In this document: in pieces, positions 8,271 through 18,041 of the stretch
Position numbering within the stretch: position 1 is the first letter of the stretch
Layout of the letters: every line of letters begins with the position of its first letter
DNA from: Oceanimonas pelagia
GTDB taxonomy: Bacteria; Pseudomonadota; Gammaproteobacteria; Enterobacterales; Aeromonadaceae
Assembly (NCBI RefSeq): GCF_030849025.1
Contig: NZ_CP118224.1
Location: 2,278,001 to 2,342,000 of the forward strand
Length of the DNA stretch: 64,000 bases
Reading direction: 5' to 3'
Translations under genes and position numbers: made by a program
Notes under the pieces: model-generated
Seen by the model: only the letters and a program-made list of their open reading frames with translations
Databases searched by the model: none
Told to the model about the DNA's origin: nothing

Positions 8271-9993
8271 AGCCCGGCACCCGCTCGGAGGCCAGCGGGC
8301 CGGCCAGCCATTCCCCCTGCACCTGCCGGCAGCCGTGCTCACGCAAAAAAGCCAGCTGGCCGGCGCTTTCCACACCACAGGCCACGGTATTGAGCCCCAG
8401 GGTGTGTGCCAGCAACAGCAATGCCTGAATGACCGACCGATCAAAGGCGTCGAGCGGCTCGGTCAGCAGCCCCCGATCCAGCTTGATGCCGTCCACCGGC
8501 AACCCCTTCAGAATATCGAACCGAAACCGGCCATGGCCCAGGTTGTCGAGGTACACCGCCATGCCGGCGGCACGAAAGCCTTCGATCACCCTGAGCAGGG
8601 ACTCACTGCGGCGCATAATGAAATCGCTGCGCAGCTCCAGCTCAAAATCCGCCGGGTTGACGCCCCGGGCCCGCAACAGCTCGATCAGCCGCAAAATGCG
8701 CGGCTGCTCCAGCTCCGGCTCCAGTCCGCTCATGTTCAGGCTGATGCGGCCGCGCCAGCCCAGCTCATGCCAGCGCCGCTGCTGCTGCGCCGCCTCGGTA
8801 AACACCCACTCCGCCAGCCGGCCCAGCAGGCCTGCATCCCGGGCCGCGGGCAAAAAGGCGTCGGGGGCCACCAGCCCCAGGGTGGGGTGGTGCCAGCGCA
8901 ACAGTGCCTCCACCGCCGGCAGGGTGCCGCTGGCCAGATCCATGCGCGGCTGATATTCCAGAAACAGCTGCCCCTGCGCCAGGGCCGCGCGAAAATCCCC
9001 GGCCAGCCGGCCGCGCTGCTCCAGCTGCGCAAAACTGTCGCTGTCGAACAGGGCGATGTGCGACCGGCTGTAGGTTTTGGCCTCGTACATGGCGGTGTCG
9101 GCGTAGCGCAGCAGGGTTTCAATTTCCAGCCCGTGTTTAGGATACAGGCTGATGCCCACACTGGCGCCCACACTGAGCTCGTGCTGGTCCACCCGCACCG
9201 GCGCCTCCAGCCGCTCCAGCAGCCTGGCGGCCCGCTCAAACAGGGTCTGTTCGGTGTCAATATCGCGCCACACCATCACAAACTCGTCACCGCCAATGCG
9301 CGCCACCATCTCATTGGCGTCCACCATTTGCTGCAGTCGCTCGGCCAGCGCCTGGAGCACCCGATCCCCCACGCCATGACCAAAGCCGTCGTTGATCGGC
9401 TTGAACCGGTCCAGATCGATAAACAGCAGCGCCAGCTGCTCGTTAGCGGCCAGATCAGCGCGAATGCGGGAAAACCAGCTCAGCAGAAACTCCCGGTTGG
9501 CGGTGCCGGTAAGGCTGTCGTGGTGAGCCAGAAAACTGAGCCGCTCTTCCGACTGGCGCAGCCGGCTGATGTTGTCGAGAATGCCGACGATGTGGGTGAT
9601 CCGGCCGGCCTCGTCGTGGATCAACCGCAGCATCAGCCAGTGCGTAACCACCTCGCCGCGGCGGGTAATATGCTCCACCTCCCCCTCCCACTGCTGCTGC
9701 AGCTGCAACCGCTGCCAGATGCGACGGTAATAGCGGCCCTCGTGCAGCCCCTTGCTCACCTGAGTGATGTGGCGCCCTTCCAGCTCGGTGGCGGCCAGCT
9801 CGCAGTGGTGGCAGAAGGCCGGGTTGACTTCCAGCACCCGTCCCCGGGCATCCATGATGACAATGCCTTCCCGCGTGTACTGCATGACTTGCCGGGCCAG
9901 CGTAAGGGAGCCGGCGGGCGGGGCCCGGCGGGGCGCCGAGGTGCTTCCAGGCACAGGGGCGTCACCCCGTGGTAACCAGTTGTGTTGATCCAT
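8233..9993 (-). CDS. PAS-GGDEF-EAL protein with intact GGDEF and degraded EAL
   Basis: 586-aa predicted cyclic-di-GMP protein without membrane segments. PAS covers about residues 35-145, GGDEF about 150-320 and EAL about 335-575. The diguanylate cyclase signature GGDEF is intact at 234-238, but the upstream inhibitory RxxD site reads DANE, so product inhibition at that site is unlikely. In the EAL half the EAL triplet is present (362-364), but the ELTE glutamate is lost (ELRS), DDFG reads DNLG and EGVET reads CGVES, which removes metal ligands needed for hydrolysis. I infer a cyclase or a c-di-GMP-binding EAL, not a phosphodiesterase. The ATG at 9993 is preferred over an upstream TTG at 10032. 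Confidence 0.88.
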   Translation of the reverse strand: MDQHNWLPRGDAPVPGSTSAPRRAPPAGSLTLARQVMQYTREGIVIMDARGRVLEVNPAFCHHCELAATELEGRHITQVSKGLHEGRYYRRIWQRLQLQQQWEGEVEHITRRGEVVTHWLMLRLIHDEAGRITHIVGILDNISRLRQSEERLSFLAHHDSLTGTANREFLLSWFSRIRADLAANEQLALLFIDLDRFKPINDGFGHGVGDRVLQALAERLQQMVDANEMVARIGGDEFVMVWRDIDTEQTLFERAARLLERLEAPVRVDQHELSVGASVGISLYPKHGLEIETLLRYADTAMYEAKTYSRSHIALFDSDSFAQLEQRGRLAGDFRAALAQGQLFLEYQPRMDLASGTLPAVEALLRWHHPTLGLVAPDAFLPAARDAGLLGRLAEWVFTEAAQQQRRWHELGWRGRISLNMSGLEPELEQPRILRLIELLRARGVNPADFELELRSDFIMRRSESLLRVIEGFRAAGMAVYLDNLGHGRFRFDILKGLPVDGIKLDRGLLTEPLDAFDRSVIQALLLLAHTLGLNTVACGVESAGQLAFLREHGCRQVQGEWLAGPLASERVPGFIPALPGSAVPG

Positions 9994-10091
9994 CGTCGCG
10001 CTCTTGCTTGGCTTTATAGGCGTCCCTTGCAACCGGGCAACCCGATGTTTTATTTTTGAGCGCCCTCATCATATAGACTCAAACGACAAAT

Positions 10092-10117
10092 AAAAAGCCC
10101 GCGATTTGCGGGCCTTT
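10092..10117. terminator. Terminator at purL 3' end, usable in both directions
   Basis: AAAAAGCCCGC pairs with GCGGGCCTTTT around an ATTT-containing loop. On the minus strand the stem is followed by T-rich sequence, ending purL transcripts 24 nt past the stop; the plus-strand reading also has a T tract. Confidence 0.85.
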
Positions 10118-10140
10118 TATTATGAGTTGCAAATGGCAAA

Positions 10141-13100
10141 TCAGCCGAGTTGCTTGCGGGCATTGCGGAACATGCGCATCCAGCCGCCGTCCTCGCCCCA
10201 GTGGTCCGGGTGCCAGGAGTTGGCCACGGTGCGGAACACCCGCTCCGGGTGCGGCATCATGATGGTCACCCGGCCGTCCTCGCTGGTCAGGCCGGTAATG
10301 CCGTTGGCGGAGCCGTTGGGGTTGAACGGATAGCGCTCGGTGGCCTGGCCGTGGTTGTCCACATAGCGCAGGGCGATGGTGCCGCTGGCCTCCAGTGTGG
10401 CGATGTCGGCGCGCCTGGGCTGCACCCGGCCCTCGCCGTGAGACACGGCGATGGGCAGGCGGGAGCCGGCCATGCCGGACAGGAACAGGCTGGGTGAGTC
10501 CTGCACTTCCACCAGGCTGAAGCGGGCTTCAAAGCGCTCGGAGGTATTGCGCACAAAGTCGGGCCAGTGGCCGGCACCGGGGATCAGATCCCGCAGCTGG
10601 GACAGCATCTGGCAGCCGTTGCACACGCCCAGGGCAAAACTGTCGTCGCGCTGGAAGAAGGCCTCGAACTGGGCGCGCAGCGCCTCGTTGAACAGAATGC
10701 TCTTGGCCCAGCCACCGCCGGCACCCAGCACATCACCGTAGGAGAAGCCGCCACAGGCCACCAGGCCGGCGAATTCGTCCAGCCGCAGGCGGCCGCTTTG
10801 CAGATCGCTCATGTGCACGTCGATGGCGCTGAAGCCGGCCCGGTCAAAGGCGGCGGCCATTTCCATGTGGGAGTTGACGCCCTGCTCGCGCAGAATGGCC
10901 ATTTTCGGATGCACCCCTTTGGCGATAAAGGGCGCGGCGATGTCTTCTTTCGGATCGAAGGTGAGCGACGCGGACAGGCCGGGATTGCTTTCCAGCTTGG
11001 CCTCGAACTCGGCCTGGGCGCACTCCGGGTTGTCGCGCAGCGCCTGCATGCGGTAGCTGGTCTCGGACCACAACCGGCGCAGCTCGGTGCGGGATTCGGC
11101 ATAGAGCTCTTCACCGTCGGCCAGCAGGCGCAGGGTGTCGTCGTCGTTGGGCTCGCCAATCACGTGGGTGCAGGCGGCCAGGCCGTGACCGGCCAGGCAG
11201 GTGAGCACCGCTTCCTTGTCTTCGCGGCGCACCTGCAGCACGGCGCCCAGCTCTTCGCTGAACAGCGCCGCCAGGTGATCGCCACCCAGCAGATCCAGCT
11301 CCACATTCAGGCCGGTGTTGCCGGCAAAGGCCATTTCCGCCAGGGTCACGAACAGACCGCCGTCGCCGCGGTCGTGATAGGCCAGCAGTTTTTTCTCGGC
11401 CACCAGCGCCTGCATGGCGTTGAAAAAGCCCTTGAGCTGCTCGGCATCGTCCAGATCGGCGGGCTTGTCACCCAGCTGACGATAAACCTGGGCCAGGGCG
11501 GAAGCGCCCAGGCGGTTTCTGCCGTTGCCCAGATCCACCAGGATCAGGTCGGTCTCGCCCATATCGGTACGCAGCCAGGGGGTGACGGTGCTGCGCACGT
11601 CGGTGACCCGGGCAAAGGCGGAGATCACCAGCGACAGCGGCGCGGTCACGCTGCGCTCTTCGCCGTCCTGCTGCCAGCGGGTCTTCATCGACATGGAATC
11701 CTTGCCCACCGGAATGGTCAGCCCCAGCACCGGACACAGCTCTTCCCCCACGGCCTTGACCGCTTCGTACAGACCGGCGTCTTCACCGGGGTGACCGGCG
11801 GCGGACATCCAGTTGGCAGACAGCTTGATGCGGTTGAGCTCGCCGATCTCGGTGGCGGCGATGTTGGTAATGGCCTCGGCCACCGCCAGCCGGGCGGAGG
11901 CGGCGAAGTCGAGCAGCGCCACCGGGGCGCGCTCACCCATGGACATGGCCTCACCGGCGTAGGTGTCGTAGGCGGCGGCGGTGACCGCACAGTCGGCCAC
12001 CGGCACCTGCCAGGGGCCCACCATCTGATCCCGGGCCACCAGGCCGGTGACGGTACGGTCGCCGATGGTGATCAGAAAGCCCTTGTCGGCCACGGTGGGC
12101 AGGGTCATCACCCGCTCGACCGCGTCCTTCAGGTTGATGCCGTGCAGATCCAGCGCCGGGCTCTGATGCTGCTTGCTTTCCACATCCCGCTGCATCTTGG
12201 GCGGCTTGCCCAGCAGCACCTCCAGCGGCATGTCGATGGGCTGGTTGTCGAAGTGCTCGTCGTACAGGCTGAGATGACGCTCGGCGGTGGCTTCCCCGAT
12301 CACCGCATAGGGGGCCCGCTCCCGACGGCAGAAAGCCTCGAACTCGGCCAGCCGGTCTTCGGCCACCGCCAGCACGTAGCGCTCCTGGGATTCGTTGCAC
12401 CAGATCTGCAGCGGGCTCATGCCCGGCTCGTCATTGGGAATGTCGCGCAGGTTGAAGCGACCGCCGCGGTCGCCGTCGTTCACCAGCTCGGGCATGGCGT
12501 TGGACAGGCCGCCGGCGCCCACATCGTGAATAAACACGATGGGGTTGTCCTCACCCAGGGCCCAGCAACGGTCGATCACTTCCTGGCAGCGGCGCTCCAT
12601 TTCCGGGTTGTCCCGCTGCACCGAGGCGAAGTCCAGATCTTCGCTGGACTGGCCGGACGCCATGGACGACGCCGCGCCGCCGCCGAGGCCGATGTTCATG
12701 GCCGGGCCACCCAGCACTACCAGCTTGGCGCCCACCGGAATTTCGCCCTTTTCCACGTGCTCGCCGCGAATGTTGCCGAGGCCGCCGGCAATCATGATGG
12801 GCTTGTGGTAGCCGCGCACTTCCTCGCCGTTGAAGCTGGATACCCGCTCTTCATAGGTTCGGAAGTAGCCGAGCAGGGCCGGACGGCCGAACTCGTTGTT
12901 AAAGGCGGCGCCGCCCAGAGGGCCGTCGATCATGATGTCGAGGGCACTGACAATGCGCTCGGGCTTGCCGAAGTCCTGCTCCCAGGGGCGATGGTAGCCG
13001 GGGATTTTCAGGTTGGACACGCTGAAGCCCACCAGACCGGCCTTGGGCTTGGAGCCCCGGCCGGTGGCGCCTTCGTCGCGGATTTCGCCGCCGGAGCCGG

Positions 13101-14028
13101 TGGCGGCCCCCGGATAGGGGGAGATGGCGGTGGGGTGGTTGTGGGTTTCCACCTTCATCAGAATGTGAATGTCTTCCTGATGGTAGCGGTATTCGCCCGA
13201 CTCGGGACTGGGGAAGAAACGCCCCGCCGGCGAGCCCGCCATGACGGCGGCATTGTCTTTATAGGCAGAGAGCACGTGCTCGGGCACCTGCTCAAAGGTG
13301 TTCTTGATCATCTTGAACAGCGACTTGGGCTGTTCGACGCCGTCGATGGTCCAGTCGGCGTTGAAGATCTTGTGACGACAGTGTTCCGAGTTGGCCTGGG
13401 CGAACATGTACAGTTCGATGTCGTTGGGGTTGCGGCCCAGCTTGCTGAAGCCCTCGAACAGGTAGTCGATTTCGTCTTCCGCCAGGGCCAGGCCCATGCG
13501 CACGTTGGCCTCGGCCAGGGCGGTGCGGCCACCGCCGAGAATATCCACGGAAGTCAGCGGCGCCGGCTCGGCTTCGGCAAACAGGCACTCGGCCTCGGCC
13601 AGGCTGGAGAAGGCGGTTTCGGTCATGCGGTCGTGCAGCAGGTGGCTCACCGCCGCCAGCTCGGCCTCGGTGGGCTCACGCTCGAAACTCAGATGGTAGA
13701 CAATGCCACGCTCGATGCGCTTGACCTGGGCCAGGCCACAGTTGCGGGCGATGTCGGTGGCCTTGGACGACCAGGGGGAAAGGGTTCCGGGACGGGGCGT
13801 CACCAGCACCATGCGGCTTCCGGCGGCGGGCGTAATGCCCTGAGCGGGGCTGTCGAGCAGCTGAGTCAGGGTTTGCCGGCCCGCGTCGTCGAGCTCGGCG
13901 GTCAGGGCGACAAAGTGCACATACTCGGTTTCAATGGCGGACAGCGGCAGCGCCTGATCCCGGGCACGACGGATGATCGCCTGGGTTCTGAAACCGGATA
14001 AGGCCGGTGAGCCTCTCAGTATTTCCAT
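10141..14028 (-). CDS. purL: Phosphoribosylformylglycinamidine synthase PurL
   Basis: 1295-aa single-chain FGAM synthase, identical in length to the E. coli enzyme. It converts FGAR, glutamine and ATP to FGAM in step 4 of purine synthesis. The N-terminal PurS-like part is followed by two AIR-synthase-like halves ([22 protein letters not shown] region and GKDSMSMKT) and a C-terminal class I glutaminase with nucleophile in GVCNGCQML near residue 1135 and PHPERVFR near the end. A strong promoter is visible at 14080-14108. I looked for a PurR palindrome in the 5' region and did not see one. It is divergent from mltF, as in E. coli. Confidence 0.98.
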   Translation of the reverse strand: MEILRGSPALSGFRTQAIIRRARDQALPLSAIETEYVHFVALTAELDDAGRQTLTQLLDSPAQGITPAAGSRMVLVTPRPGTLSPWSSKATDIARNCGLAQVKRIERGIVYHLSFEREPTEAELAAVSHLLHDRMTETAFSSLAEAECLFAEAEPAPLTSVDILGGGRTALAEANVRMGLALAEDEIDYLFEGFSKLGRNPNDIELYMFAQANSEHCRHKIFNADWTIDGVEQPKSLFKMIKNTFEQVPEHVLSAYKDNAAVMAGSPAGRFFPSPESGEYRYHQEDIHILMKVETHNHPTAISPYPGAATGSGGEIRDEGATGRGSKPKAGLVGFSVSNLKIPGYHRPWEQDFGKPERIVSALDIMIDGPLGGAAFNNEFGRPALLGYFRTYEERVSSFNGEEVRGYHKPIMIAGGLGNIRGEHVEKGEIPVGAKLVVLGGPAMNIGLGGGAASSMASGQSSEDLDFASVQRDNPEMERRCQEVIDRCWALGEDNPIVFIHDVGAGGLSNAMPELVNDGDRGGRFNLRDIPNDEPGMSPLQIWCNESQERYVLAVAEDRLAEFEAFCRRERAPYAVIGEATAERHLSLYDEHFDNQPIDMPLEVLLGKPPKMQRDVESKQHQSPALDLHGINLKDAVERVMTLPTVADKGFLITIGDRTVTGLVARDQMVGPWQVPVADCAVTAAAYDTYAGEAMSMGERAPVALLDFAASARLAVAEAITNIAATEIGELNRIKLSANWMSAAGHPGEDAGLYEAVKAVGEELCPVLGLTIPVGKDSMSMKTRWQQDGEERSVTAPLSLVISAFARVTDVRSTVTPWLRTDMGETDLILVDLGNGRNRLGASALAQVYRQLGDKPADLDDAEQLKGFFNAMQALVAEKKLLAYHDRGDGGLFVTLAEMAFAGNTGLNVELDLLGGDHLAALFSEELGAVLQVRREDKEAVLTCLAGHGLAACTHVIGEPNDDDTLRLLADGEELYAESRTELRRLWSETSYRMQALRDNPECAQAEFEAKLESNPGLSASLTFDPKEDIAAPFIAKGVHPKMAILREQGVNSHMEMAAAFDRAGFSAIDVHMSDLQSGRLRLDEFAGLVACGGFSYGDVLGAGGGWAKSILFNEALRAQFEAFFQRDDSFALGVCNGCQMLSQLRDLIPGAGHWPDFVRNTSERFEARFSLVEVQDSPSLFLSGMAGSRLPIAVSHGEGRVQPRRADIATLEASGTIALRYVDNHGQATERYPFNPNGSANGITGLTSEDGRVTIMMPHPERVFRTVANSWHPDHWGEDGGWMRMFRNARKQLG

Positions 14029-14079
14029 AGTGGCTAATTCTCAAAGCGTGAGTGTATGGGGGGTTCTCAAACTGGCGCT

Positions 14080-14108
14080 ATTATAGGTTTACGCCCCTGC
14101 CCTGTCGA
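14080..14108 (-). promoter_or_regulatory. Sigma-70 promoter of purL
   Basis: Reading the minus strand, TCGACA (14108-14103) is the -35 and TATAAT (14085-14080) the -10, separated by exactly 17 bp. The -10 is perfect and the -35 has one mismatch. The leader to the purL ATG is about 45 nt. Confidence 0.8.
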
Positions 14109-14161
14109 CGCCGATTTGCCGCAGCAATGGCTGGCTTTGCGACGTAAATATCGGCAATAAC

Positions 14162-14190
14162 CTGACGAATGCGCCGGCTTTTGCTATAAA
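14162..14190 (+). promoter_or_regulatory. Probable sigma-70 promoter of mltF
   Basis: CTGACG at 14162-14167 and TATAAA at 14185-14190 with a 17-bp spacer. The start point would fall about 25 nt before the mltF start codon. Confidence 0.6.
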
Positions 14191-14220
14191 ATGCCGGCGT
14201 TTTTACATCAGGAGTTGCCA

Positions 14221-15633
14221 TTGCTTATCATGCGTCTGCGCGCCGGCCTGATCCTGCTGCTGGGGCTGCTTGCCCTGAGCGGCTGTGACCATCCCGAGAC
14301 TGCCACCCAGCAGCAGCATATTCAGGCCCGAGGGGAACTCAGGGTCGGCACGCTTTATCATCCGCTCTATTACTTTCTGCGCAACGATCGCCAGGAAGGA
14401 CTGGACTACGAACTGGCCCGGGGCTTTGCCGACTACCTGGGGGTCGACCTCACCATGGTGCCCGCCTACAGCCTGGACGAGCTGTTCGCCCTGCTGGATG
14501 CCGGCCAGGTCGACATGCTGGCCGCCGGCCTGGCCGACACCCCGGTGCGCCGGCAACACTACCGCTTTGGCCCCAGCCTGTACGAGGTGGCCCAGACCCT
14601 GGTCTATCGCAAGGGCGAGCCCCGGCCGCAGGAGCTGACCCGGCTCAACGGCACGCTGCGGGTACTGGCCGGCTCCAGCCAGGCGGAATGGCTGCACCGC
14701 ATGTCCGGAGAACTGCCGGGGTTGCAATGGGAAGCCCGCCGCGACACGGACGCAGAAGATCTGTTGCGCCAGGTGGCCGAAGGCCGCACCGACTACACCC
14801 TGGTGGAAGACACCCTGCTGGCCCGCACTCAGCGCTACTACCCCAACGTGGACGCCGCCTTCAGCCTGCCCAGCTCCCAGCCGGTGAGCTGGGTGATGGA
14901 CCGGCGTGACGACGACAGCCTGCTGGCGGCCATGCTCGGCTATTTTGCCGAGCAGCGGGCCAGTGGCGCCCTGGCGCGGCTCAATGAAAAATACTTTGGC
15001 CACATTCAGGACTTTGACTATGTGGATACCCGCACCTTTCTGCGCCGGGCCGAGGATCTGCTGCCTCGCTACCGCCCGTTGTTCGAGCGTCACGCCGGCA
15101 ACCTGGACTGGCGCCTGCTGGCGGCGGTGAGCTATCAGGAGTCCCACTGGCAGCCCGAGGCCCAGTCTTACACCGGGGTACGGGGCATGATGATGCTGAC
15201 CGAAGACACCGCCCGGCAGATGGGCGTGCACGACCGGCTGGATCCGGAGCAGAGCATTCGCGGTGGTGCCGGCTATCTGGCCGGCCTGATTGAGCGCCTG
15301 CCCGACAGCATTCCCGACGGCGAGCGGGTCTGGTTTGCCCTGGCCGCCTACAACCTGGGACTGGGCCATCTGCTCGACGCCCGGCGCATCACCCGGCTGC
15401 GGGGACAGGATCCCGACGCCTGGGCCGCGGTCAAGGAAAACCTGCCCTTGTTGCATCAGCCCCAGTGGCACAGCAAAACCCGCTATGGTTACGCCCGGGG
15501 CCGAGAGGCCCAGAAGTTTGTCAATAACATTCGCCAGTATTACCAGAGCCTGCTGTGGCTGTATAAACCCACCACCGACAACGGCCTGGCCACCGCCCAG
15601 GCTGAGAGCCAGCCGACAGTTTCAACATATTAA
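14221..15633 (+). CDS. mltF: Membrane-bound lytic murein transglycosylase F
   Basis: About 470-aa exo-type lytic transglycosylase that cuts peptidoglycan with 1,6-anhydro-muramyl ends. An N-terminal lipoprotein signal has lipobox LSGC. A solute-binding-protein-like domain (RGELRVGTLYHPLYYF, then LDYELARGFADYLGV) covers about residues 35-265, and an SLT domain follows with catalytic Glu in SYQESHWQPEA and the motif GVRGMMMLT. The start is uncertain: TTG at 14221 sits 6 nt after AGGAG, while ATG at 14230 is 15 nt after it; both keep the signal peptide. An ATG at 14191 overlaps the -10 and is unlikely. Divergence from purL matches E. coli. Confidence 0.93.
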   Translation: MLIMRLRAGLILLLGLLALSGCDHPETATQQQHIQARGELRVGTLYHPLYYFLRNDRQEGLDYELARGFADYLGVDLTMVPAYSLDELFALLDAGQVDMLAAGLADTPVRRQHYRFGPSLYEVAQTLVYRKGEPRPQELTRLNGTLRVLAGSSQAEWLHRMSGELPGLQWEARRDTDAEDLLRQVAEGRTDYTLVEDTLLARTQRYYPNVDAAFSLPSSQPVSWVMDRRDDDSLLAAMLGYFAEQRASGALARLNEKYFGHIQDFDYVDTRTFLRRAEDLLPRYRPLFERHAGNLDWRLLAAVSYQESHWQPEAQSYTGVRGMMMLTEDTARQMGVHDRLDPEQSIRGGAGYLAGLIERLPDSIPDGERVWFALAAYNLGLGHLLDARRITRLRGQDPDAWAAVKENLPLLHQPQWHSKTRYGYARGREAQKFVNNIRQYYQSLLWLYKPTTDNGLATAQAESQPTVSTY

Positions 15634-15716
15634 TAACACTGTCACTTTACGCCGTTATTACTAGCTGATATCAAGGCAGGCAGGCCGCGAACACGGCCCC
15701 GAAACAGGAGAAACCC

Positions 15717-15857
15717 ATGTTGAAAAGAAGACGTACCCCGCTGAAACAGCATAAACCCCTTGGCGGCTCGCGCCGCAGACTGATGATGAATGACATGCGC
15801 CGCAAGATAGTGCGCCGCAACGCCACCTTTTTTCTGACCCAGGCCGGGTTTGAGTAA
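15717..15857 (+). CDS. Small arginine-rich protein, 46 aa, unknown function
   Basis: The open frame of 46 codons starts at ATG 15717 with an excellent ribosome site (ACAGGAG, 5 nt spacing) and ends in TAA at 15855-15857. The product begins MLKRRRTPLKQHKPLG and ends FFLTQAGFE. About a third of the residues are Arg or Lys, with almost none acidic, no signal peptide and no cysteine. I do not recognise the family. Such composition suits an RNA- or ribosome-binding role, which is only inference. It lies 83 bp after mltF and faces the stress protein gene; a CGCCCCAC/GTGAGGCG hairpin overlaps its stop region. Confidence 0.6.
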   Translation: MLKRRRTPLKQHKPLGGSRRRLMMNDMRRKIVRRNATFFLTQAGFE

Positions 15858-15887
15858 CGCCCCACTCCGGTGAGGCGCCCCCGGACA

Positions 15888-16328
15888 TCAACGAATGGTG
15901 ATCACACCGCATTTGGCGTTGTTGGCCACCTTGTGAGACACACTTCCCAGCATCAGCCCGGCCAGATCCCCCAGGCCGCGCGTTCCCAGCACGATCACTT
16001 CCACCCCCAGCGCCTCGGCCTGCCTTAAAATGGTGCGGGCCGGTTCGCCTTTTTCAACATGGGTATGAATATTGCTCACCCCCAGCTTGCGCGCCTCGGC
16101 CTCGGCACCGGAGATAATGCGATGGCCCAGGGCTTCCATCTCCTTGAGCTCGTCACCAATGGCGACGGCACCTATGCCCCAGATCAGCGTGGCCTCGTGG
16201 GGCAGCACCTCGGGCACGTGCAGAATATGCAGCTCGGCATTGTCGACCTTGGCCAGGTGGCAGGCCAGCTCCAGCGCCTTGCGGCCATGCTTGGAACCAT
16301 CCACCGCGACCAGCAGAGACTCGTACAT
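15888..16328 (-). CDS. Universal stress protein, UspA family, nucleotide-binding type
   Basis: 146-aa single-domain Usp protein. It begins MYESLLVAVDGSKHGRKALE with the usual beta1 and Asp. The C-terminal G-x2-G-x9-G-S motif is intact (GTRGLGDLAGLMLGS), which in this family marks ATP-binding members. GGAGG lies 8-12 nt before the ATG at 16328; an upstream in-frame start is not supported. It stands as a single gene between the small ORF and the der terminator. The partner or stress it answers cannot be read from the sequence. Confidence 0.92.
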   Translation of the reverse strand: MYESLLVAVDGSKHGRKALELACHLAKVDNAELHILHVPEVLPHEATLIWGIGAVAIGDELKEMEALGHRIISGAEAEARKLGVSNIHTHVEKGEPARTILRQAEALGVEVIVLGTRGLGDLAGLMLGSVSHKVANNAKCGVITIR

Positions 16329-16420
16329 AGTTTTCCTCCATGGAATCCATCGTTGGGCATGCATACCAAGCCTAGGCGGGAGTGCCCTGCTGCGCAAAAA
16401 GACAGGGTTCAAATGGATAA

Positions 16421-16446
16421 AAAAACGCCGGCTGGACCGGCGTTTT
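16421..16446. terminator. Terminator of der
   Basis: AACGCCGG pairs with CCGGCGTT around CTGGA. On the minus strand it is followed by a run of T within a few bases of the der stop. The plus-strand face also has TTTT. Confidence 0.85.
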
Positions 16447-16450
16447 AAAG

Positions 16451-17968
16451 TTACTTTTTCTTGAGGTGCTTCATCAGTCGCTTGCGCTTGCGCAGCTGGC
16501 TGGCGGTGAGCTTGTTCTTCAGCCCGGCGTAAGGGTTGTCCCCCTCCTGAAATTCCACCCGAATGGGGCTGCCCACTATCTGCAGCGAACGGCGGAAATA
16601 GTTGATCAGATAACGCTTGTAGGAGTCGGGCAAATCCTTCACCTGATTGCCGTGCACAATAATGCGCGGCGGGTTATAGCCCCCGGCATGGGCGTATTTG
16701 AGCTTGACCCGGCGACCACGCACCAGCGGCGGCTGGTGATCGTCCTGGGCCATCTGCATGATACGGGTGAGCATGGAGGTGCTGACCCGTTTGGTGGCCG
16801 AGGCATAGGCCTCTTTTACCGACTCGAACAGGTTGCCCACGCCGCTGCCGTGCAGCGCCGAGATAAAGTGCAGACGGGCGAAATCGATAAACCCTAAGCG
16901 CCTATCCAGCTCGCGCTTGATGTCGTCACGCACGTCCTGGCTCAGGCCGTCCCACTTGTTCACCGCCAGCACGATGCTGCGGCCGGCATTGAGTACAAAA
17001 CCCAGCAGGCTGAGATCCTGATCGGAAATGCCTTCCCGGGCATCCAGCACCAGCAGCACCACGTTGGCATCCTCGATGGCCTTGAGGGTCTTGATCACCG
17101 AGAACTTTTCCACCGCCTCATGCACCTTGCCCCGGCGACGCACCCCGGCGGTGTCGATCAGAATGTAGTCCTGCTCGTCCCGCTGCATGGGAATGTACAC
17201 CGAATCCCGGGTGGTGCCGGGCATGTCGTACACCACTACCCGCTCTTCCCCGAGAATGCGGTTGGTCAGGGTCGACTTGCCCACGTTGGGGCGACCGACA
17301 ATGGCCAGCTTGATGGGCGCATCCTCAAAGGGAATCGCCTCTTCCTCGGCCAGCTCGTCGATCATTGCCATGGCCTCTTCCAGGCTGGCGTCGTCAAACT
17401 CGTGCTCATCGCCCTGCTCGCCGTCGGCGTTTTCCTCGTCCGGGCGCTCCTCACCACCGGTGTCGCCGGCCAGCCGCTCCAGCTGAGGCGCCAGGGCGGT
17501 TTCCAGCAACGACAGCACGCCCCGGCCGTGGGCCGCGGCAATCTGGTAAATATCGCCCAGGCCCAGCTGGTAAAACTCGCCCACCGCGGCATCGGCGTCG
17601 ATGCCATCGGTCTTGTTGGCCACCAGCAGGGTCTTCTTCTGGCAACGGCGCAGGTGAGCGGCAATGGCCTGGTCGGCAGAAGTCAGACCGGCCCGGGCAT
17701 CCACCATGAACAGCACCACGTCGGCCTCGTCGATGGCCGCCAGCGACTGGGCCGCCATCTTCAGCTCGATGCCTTGCTCGCTGCCGTCGATACCGCCGGT
17801 ATCCACCACGATATATTCCAGCTCGCCCACCCGGGCCTGGCCGTATTTGCGATCCCGGGTCAGACCGGGAAAGTCCGCCACCAGCGCATCGCGGGTGCGG
17901 GTCAGGCGGTTAAACAGGGTGGATTTGCCCACGTTGGGGCGGCCCACCAGAGCCACTACTGGCATCAT
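16451..17968 (-). CDS. der: Ribosome assembly GTPase Der (EngA)
   Basis: 505-aa double GTPase needed for maturation of the 50S subunit. Two G domains in tandem each show GRPNVGKST (near residues 9 and 220), DTGG or DTAG, and NKTD or NKWD. They are joined by an acidic linker rich in Glu and Asp. The C-terminal KH-like domain ends in a basic [13 protein letters not shown]-type tail. The start is ATG at 17968 with GGAGA 8 nt upstream; a second ATG follows at once. It follows bamB, separated by a hairpin at 17993-18021. Confidence 0.97.
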   Translation of the reverse strand: MMPVVALVGRPNVGKSTLFNRLTRTRDALVADFPGLTRDRKYGQARVGELEYIVVDTGGIDGSEQGIELKMAAQSLAAIDEADVVLFMVDARAGLTSADQAIAAHLRRCQKKTLLVANKTDGIDADAAVGEFYQLGLGDIYQIAAAHGRGVLSLLETALAPQLERLAGDTGGEERPDEENADGEQGDEHEFDDASLEEAMAMIDELAEEEAIPFEDAPIKLAIVGRPNVGKSTLTNRILGEERVVVYDMPGTTRDSVYIPMQRDEQDYILIDTAGVRRRGKVHEAVEKFSVIKTLKAIEDANVVLLVLDAREGISDQDLSLLGFVLNAGRSIVLAVNKWDGLSQDVRDDIKRELDRRLGFIDFARLHFISALHGSGVGNLFESVKEAYASATKRVSTSMLTRIMQMAQDDHQPPLVRGRRVKLKYAHAGGYNPPRIIVHGNQVKDLPDSYKRYLINYFRRSLQIVGSPIRVEFQEGDNPYAGLKNKLTASQLRKRKRLMKHLKKK

Positions 17969-17992
17969 AACAACGTCTCCAAAAAACAATAA

Positions 17993-18021
17993 CGGCTCCT
18001 GAATCTTGGAATCAGGAGCCG
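17993..18021 (-). terminator. Hairpin in bamB-der gap, possible attenuator
   Basis: The perfect 10-bp inverted repeat CGGCTCCTGA/TCAGGAGCCG with a 9-nt loop is followed on the minus strand by TTATTGTTTTTT, only about 10 nt before the der ribosome site. This looks like an intrinsic terminator that would lower read-through from bamB into der. Confidence 0.65.
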
Positions 18022-18041
18022 GTGGCCGCCGAGGGGCTGGT

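Noticed and set aside
10567-14001. Very long open frame (over 1100 codons) antisense to purL
   Set aside because: It mirrors purL in a high-GC third-position pattern, has low-complexity Gly/His/Gln-rich translation and no known domain, while purL is certain.
14029-14160. PurR operator upstream of purL
   Set aside because: I searched for a GCAAACGTTTGC-like palindrome; only scattered half-matches (for example TTGCGACGTAAAT) occur, without dyad symmetry.
14191-14220. Upstream ATG for mltF
   Set aside because: It overlaps the -10 element TATAAA and precedes the real ribosome site.
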